In this document: piece by piece, positions 5,262 to 7,791 of the stretch | Layout of the letters: each line of letters opens with the position of its first letter | How positions within the stretch are numbered: the stretch's first letter is position 1 | Notes under the pieces: model-generated | Seen by the model: only the letters and a program-made list of their open reading frames with translations | What the model was told of the DNA's origin: nothing | The model's database searches: none | Made by a program: the position numbers and the translations under genes | DNA from: Ardenticatenales bacterium | Lineage (GTDB): Bacteria > Chloroflexota > Anaerolineae > Ardenticatenales > Ardenticatenaceae | Direction of reading: 5' to 3' | Length of the DNA: 7,791 nt | Assembly (NCBI GenBank): GCA_013812995.1 | Contig: JACCSL010000492.1 | Coordinates: forward strand, 1 to 7,791

Positions 5262-6518
5262 ATGCGTCTTCTTCAAGTGGCTCACCAGTACCCACCGGAG
5301 TTCATCGGTGGGGTGGAATTGCACACGCAGGCACTCGCCAGAGAACTTGTCCGGCGCGGCCATGAGGTATCGGTTTTTTTCCGGAGCCATCGTGCCGCGC
5401 CGGGCGTGGAGTCGTGGCTGGAGGGGGATGTTCGCGTCTGGGCAGCCAGCACCGGGCCGCTGGGCGCAGGTCGCCGCTTCCTGGCGACCTTCTCGGATGA
5501 GGCGCTGCTGGCTTCGTTCAAGCAGGTGCTGACAGAAAGCCGCCCGGACCTGGTACATATCCACCACCTCATGGGCCTGCCTGCCTCGCTGGCAGAATGG
5601 CTTGTGGCGCAGGGCATTCCCTACGTCATTACTTTGCACGACTACTGGTGGCTCTGCGCCAACGCCCAGTTGCTCACCAATGACAGCGATGAGCTTTGCG
5701 AGGGACCAAAGCTGTGGGTGAACTGCGGACGCTGCGCCATTGCCCGCGCCGGGCACAAGACGCTGTCCCCCTGGCTCGCACCGGGGATGGCCCCGCTTTT
5801 TGCCTATCGCCACCGCCGCCTGGAATCTATTCTTACCCACGCCGCACGCGTGATTTCCCCGACTCATTTCACGAAACAGCTTCACGAGCAGATGCGCCTT
5901 CCTCCCTCGGGGATCACGGTGATCCCACATGGCATTGCACTGCCGGAGCCGCTGCCAGCCCCTGCCCCGCGCGAACCGGGACTTTACAACATTGCCTATG
6001 TCGGCGGGATTGCCCACCAGAAGGGGCTCCATGTGCTGCTGGCCGCCCTGGAGCAGCTTCCCCGAGAGAGTGTCACGCTCTCGATCTATGGAAACCCGAC
6101 TGTCTTCCCCGAGTATGTCGCGACGCTTCATGCCCTCTCGACGCATCCCGGTGTGCGCTGGCGAGGCTCCATCCCGAATGCGGTCCTGTTCGCGGACCTG
6201 GCGGCGGCGGATGTGCTGGTGGTTCCCTCTATCTGGTATGAGAGCGCGGGGCTGGTGATTCAGGAGGCATTCGCAGTGGGCGTTCCCGTGATTGTCTCTC
6301 AGCTGGGGGCACTTGCGGAGCGCGTTGAGCATGAGATAAACGGGCTTCACGTCCCGCCGGATGAGCCAACGGTGCTTGCGGCGGCGCTCCAGCGCCTGCT
6401 CGATGAGCCGAGCCTACTGCCAAAGCTGCGCGCCGGGATTCAGCCAGTCCGCACGATTCAAGCGCAGGTGGCGGACATTGAGGTACTCTATCAGGCGGCG
6501 CTTGATTCTGTGAAATAA
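5262..6518 (+). CDS. GT4-family glycosyltransferase with HDYWWLC and cysteine-rich loop
   Basis: A complete 418-residue GT-B enzyme, different from the GT4 just upstream. The acceptor domain starts MRLLQVAHQYPPEFIGGVELH and includes VITLHDYWWLCANAQL (123-137). This belongs to a GT4 subgroup with a loop of spaced cysteines, here C132, C146, C155 and C158 (the last two in NCGRC). The spacing would allow metal binding, but this is untested. The donor domain begins near 242 (YNIAYVGGIAHQKGLHVLLAAL), with the EX7E motif in YESAGLVIQEAF (E327 and E335). The ATG is three bases after the previous stop and has no clear Shine-Dalgarno, so it is probably translated by coupling. It likely adds the sugar before or after its partner in the same glycan; order and sugars are unknown. 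A terminator-like hairpin follows the stop. Confidence 0.92.
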   Translation: MRLLQVAHQYPPEFIGGVELHTQALARELVRRGHEVSVFFRSHRAAPGVESWLEGDVRVWAASTGPLGAGRRFLATFSDEALLASFKQVLTESRPDLVHIHHLMGLPASLAEWLVAQGIPYVITLHDYWWLCANAQLLTNDSDELCEGPKLWVNCGRCAIARAGHKTLSPWLAPGMAPLFAYRHRRLESILTHAARVISPTHFTKQLHEQMRLPPSGITVIPHGIALPEPLPAPAPREPGLYNIAYVGGIAHQKGLHVLLAALEQLPRESVTLSIYGNPTVFPEYVATLHALSTHPGVRWRGSIPNAVLFADLAAADVLVVPSIWYESAGLVIQEAFAVGVPVIVSQLGALAERVEHEINGLHVPPDEPTVLAAALQRLLDEPSLLPKLRAGIQPVRTIQAQVADIEVLYQAALDSVK

Positions 6519-6542
6519 AGAAGCTGTGGCATACTGCACCCT

Positions 6543-6570
6543 CGCCGCGAGTCCTCCTCGCGGCGTTTGT
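6543..6570 (+). terminator. GC-rich hairpin with short T-run between GT4 and exporter genes
   Basis: CGCCGCGAG (6543-6551) pairs exactly with CTCGCGGCG (6557-6565) over nine bp, with a five-base loop, followed by TTTGT (6566-6570). It is 24 bases after the GT4 stop and 20 bases before the permease ATG. The stem is very stable, but the T-run is short, so termination may be partial. Like the hairpin at 3926, it lies in what would be the leader of the next gene, so partial read-through or attenuation is possible. Confidence 0.6.
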
Positions 6571-6590
6571 ACGAAAGTGAGTTTTCGTTT

Positions 6591-7478
6591 ATGACCGTAT
6601 TCAACACAACGTTCACGAGCCGCAAAGGCTGGCGGGAACAACTCCAGGAGCTGTGGCGCTATCGCGACCTCATCCGCAACCTGATCGTGCGTGACCTCAA
6701 GGTGAGATACAAGCACAGCGCGCTCGGCATCCTCTGGTCGCTGCTGAACCCGCTGCTGATGATGCTCATTTTCTCCTTCGTCTTCACCGTGATGCAGCCG
6801 AACAACATCCCCCATTTTTACGTCTTCCTGCTCGCGGGGTTGATTCCCTGGAATCTCTTTTCTGGGGCGGTGATGGGCTCGACCATGCAGGTCGTTGGGA
6901 ATGCCCACCTCATCAAGAAGGTCTACTTCCCCCGCGAGGTGCTGCCGCTATCCATGATCTTGAGCAGCTTTGTCAATTTCTTGCTTAGCCTGATCCCACT
7001 GGCATTCTTTCTGGTGTACAGTGGGATTGGCTTTACCTGGCACCTGCTATGGCTCCCCGTCATCATGTTCATCCAGTTGCTACTTGTTCTGGGGCTGGGC
7101 TTTTTCCTCAGCGCGTTCACGGTGTTCTACCGGGATGCGATGATGGTGCTGGATGTGGTCATTCTTGGGCTCTTTTTTATGACCCCCATCTTCTACCCGA
7201 TGGAGCTGATCCAGCGCGAGGCCACGATCTTCAACGTGACGCTGCCCATCTACCGGATGGTGCGCTGGCTCAACCCGATGGCGAGCCTCATTGATTCGTA
7301 TCGCACCGTGGTCTACGGCGTCATCGAATACAGCCCGGACGGCCTGCCGATCTACTACCCCCCCTCTGCGCCCGCACTCGACTTTATGCTGCGTACGGGG
7401 CTGACAGCGTTTATCATATTTCTGATGGGCTGGAGCTTCTTCCGCTTCGTCAGCCCCCGCTTTGGTGAGGAAGCATGA
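6591..7478 (+). CDS. ABC-2 type polysaccharide exporter, membrane subunit (Wzm/TagG/KpsM type)
   Basis: A 295-residue inner-membrane permease that, as a dimer with an ATPase partner, exports a lipid-linked glycan. Family marks include LIVRDLKVRYKHSALGILWSLLNPLL (31-56), LIKKVYFPREVLPL (107-120), FMTPIFYP (196-203) and WLNPM (226-230). About six hydrophobic segments are seen, near 48-68, 76-98, 117-144, 150-176, 186-203 and 266-285. The length is usual for Wzm/TagG proteins. I chose the ATG at 6591. The frame runs back to a TTG at 6567, but that lies in the T-run of the preceding hairpin, and most relatives begin a short way before the RDLKVRYK segment, as here. The ribosome site is weak (AAGTGAG, 6575-6581). 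The stop overlaps the start of the next gene as ATGA. The ATPase (Wzt/TagH) is not in the window, so O-antigen, teichoic-acid-like or capsule-like cargo cannot be told apart. Confidence 0.93.
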   Translation: MTVFNTTFTSRKGWREQLQELWRYRDLIRNLIVRDLKVRYKHSALGILWSLLNPLLMMLIFSFVFTVMQPNNIPHFYVFLLAGLIPWNLFSGAVMGSTMQVVGNAHLIKKVYFPREVLPLSMILSSFVNFLLSLIPLAFFLVYSGIGFTWHLLWLPVIMFIQLLLVLGLGFFLSAFTVFYRDAMMVLDVVILGLFFMTPIFYPMELIQREATIFNVTLPIYRMVRWLNPMASLIDSYRTVVYGVIEYSPDGLPIYYPPSAPALDFMLRTGLTAFIIFLMGWSFFRFVSPRFGEEA

Positions 7479-7791
7479 TCGTATCGAACCACCCGACGCC
7501 GCTCGTTTCTGTGGTTATCCCTGCTTATAACGAGGAGCTAGCCATCAAGCATGACATCGAGATCATCCAGGCGGCGCTCGATGGAGCCGGTTATGACTGG
7601 GAACTGATTGTGGTAGATGATGGCTCGCAGGATCGCACTGCCGAGATTGCGGAGTCGCTGGGGGCCGTCGTCCTGCGCCATGCCCTCAACAAGGGAACGG
7701 GCGGCGCGCGCTCCACGGGCGTCCGCTACGCAAAGGGCGAAATCATCATCATGACGGATGCCGATGGGACCTATCCCAACCAGGATATGCC
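7475..7791 (+). CDS. GT2-family glycosyltransferase, N-terminal part (3' end outside window)
   Basis: The first 105 residues of an inverting GT-A glycosyltransferase resembling dolichyl/polyprenyl-phosphate sugar transferases. VSVVIPAYNEE (11-21) is the nucleotide-binding start, ELIVVDDGSQDRTAEIA (43-59) carries the conserved VDDGS, NKGTGGARSTGVRYAKGEIIIMTDADG (72-98) is the usual loop, and DADG (95-98) supplies the metal-binding DXD aspartates. The start overlaps the permease stop by four bases (ATGA), with GAGG at 7467-7470 four bases upstream, so the two are translationally coupled. It might load a sugar on the lipid carrier or extend the exported glycan. The missing C-terminus, including any membrane helices, would decide between these. 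Confidence 0.9.
   Translation, partial: MIVSNHPTPLVSVVIPAYNEELAIKHDIEIIQAALDGAGYDWELIVVDDGSQDRTAEIAESLGAVVLRHALNKGTGGARSTGVRYAKGEIIIMTDADGTYPNQDM

Noticed and set aside
4725..6350. A 541-codon open frame on the - strand across both GT4 genes
   Set aside because: It lies wholly opposite two well-supported glycosyltransferases and crosses their junction. Its protein is rich in R, H, Q and G with no recognisable motif. Long antisense frames are common in GC-rich coding DNA.
6502..6535. TTGATT and CATACT as a promoter for the permease gene
   Set aside because: The spacer is 22 bases, outside the usable range, and both hexamers are imperfect.
6567..6590. TTG at 6567 as start of the exporter permease
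   Set aside because: It falls in the T-run of the 6543-6565 hairpin and has no ribosome site. The ATG at 6591 gives a normal N-terminus.

Overview
The window is a piece of a bacterial cell-surface or extracellular polysaccharide cluster. All seven genes lie on the + strand: two are cut by the window edges and five are complete. Junctions are tight and every gene has a recognisable family. I see no RNA gene, CRISPR array, insertion sequence or transposase. The organism is probably a Chloroflexota bacterium, held only moderately. The reasons are the moderately high GC, a DUF4214-methyltransferase fusion, and a secreted beta-propeller ending in a YVPML-type tail that, from memory, resembles the YLPLV-type ends of many secreted Chloroflexota proteins. 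No phylogenetic marker is present.

Layout. 1-772: C-terminal two thirds of a GT4 glycosyltransferase. 786-1715: a protein joining an N-terminal DUF4214 domain to a SAM-dependent methyltransferase, 13 bases downstream and probably cotranscribed. 1716-1953: a 238-base non-coding region, the most structured stretch here. It holds a lone TATAAT, an 11-bp perfect hairpin, a consensus TTGACA promoter element embedded in an inverted repeat, and a 10-bp hairpin whose 3' arm overlaps the ribosome binding site of the next gene. 1954-3888: a Sec-exported protein with eight FG-GAP/calcium-loop repeats and a C-terminal Ig-like domain. 3926-3970: a strong intrinsic terminator. 3984-5258 and 5262-6518: two GT4 glycosyltransferases three bases apart. 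6543-6570: a second terminator-like hairpin. 6591-7478: the membrane subunit of an ABC-2 polysaccharide exporter (Wzm/TagG type). 7475-7791: the start of a GT2 glycosyltransferase overlapping the permease by four bases.

How the genes could work together (inference). The glycosyltransferases assemble a lipid-linked glycan at the inner face of the membrane, the methyltransferase may modify or cap it, and the permease exports it with an ATPase subunit not seen here. The propeller protein lies between terminator-like hairpins and has its own candidate promoter, so it looks like a separately controlled surface protein gene placed inside the glycan cluster. Base composition is uneven: 60-base samples counted by hand are about 43-53% GC in the methyltransferase gene, 47-70% in the propeller gene and 70-75% in the two GT4 genes, which suggests a mosaic history.
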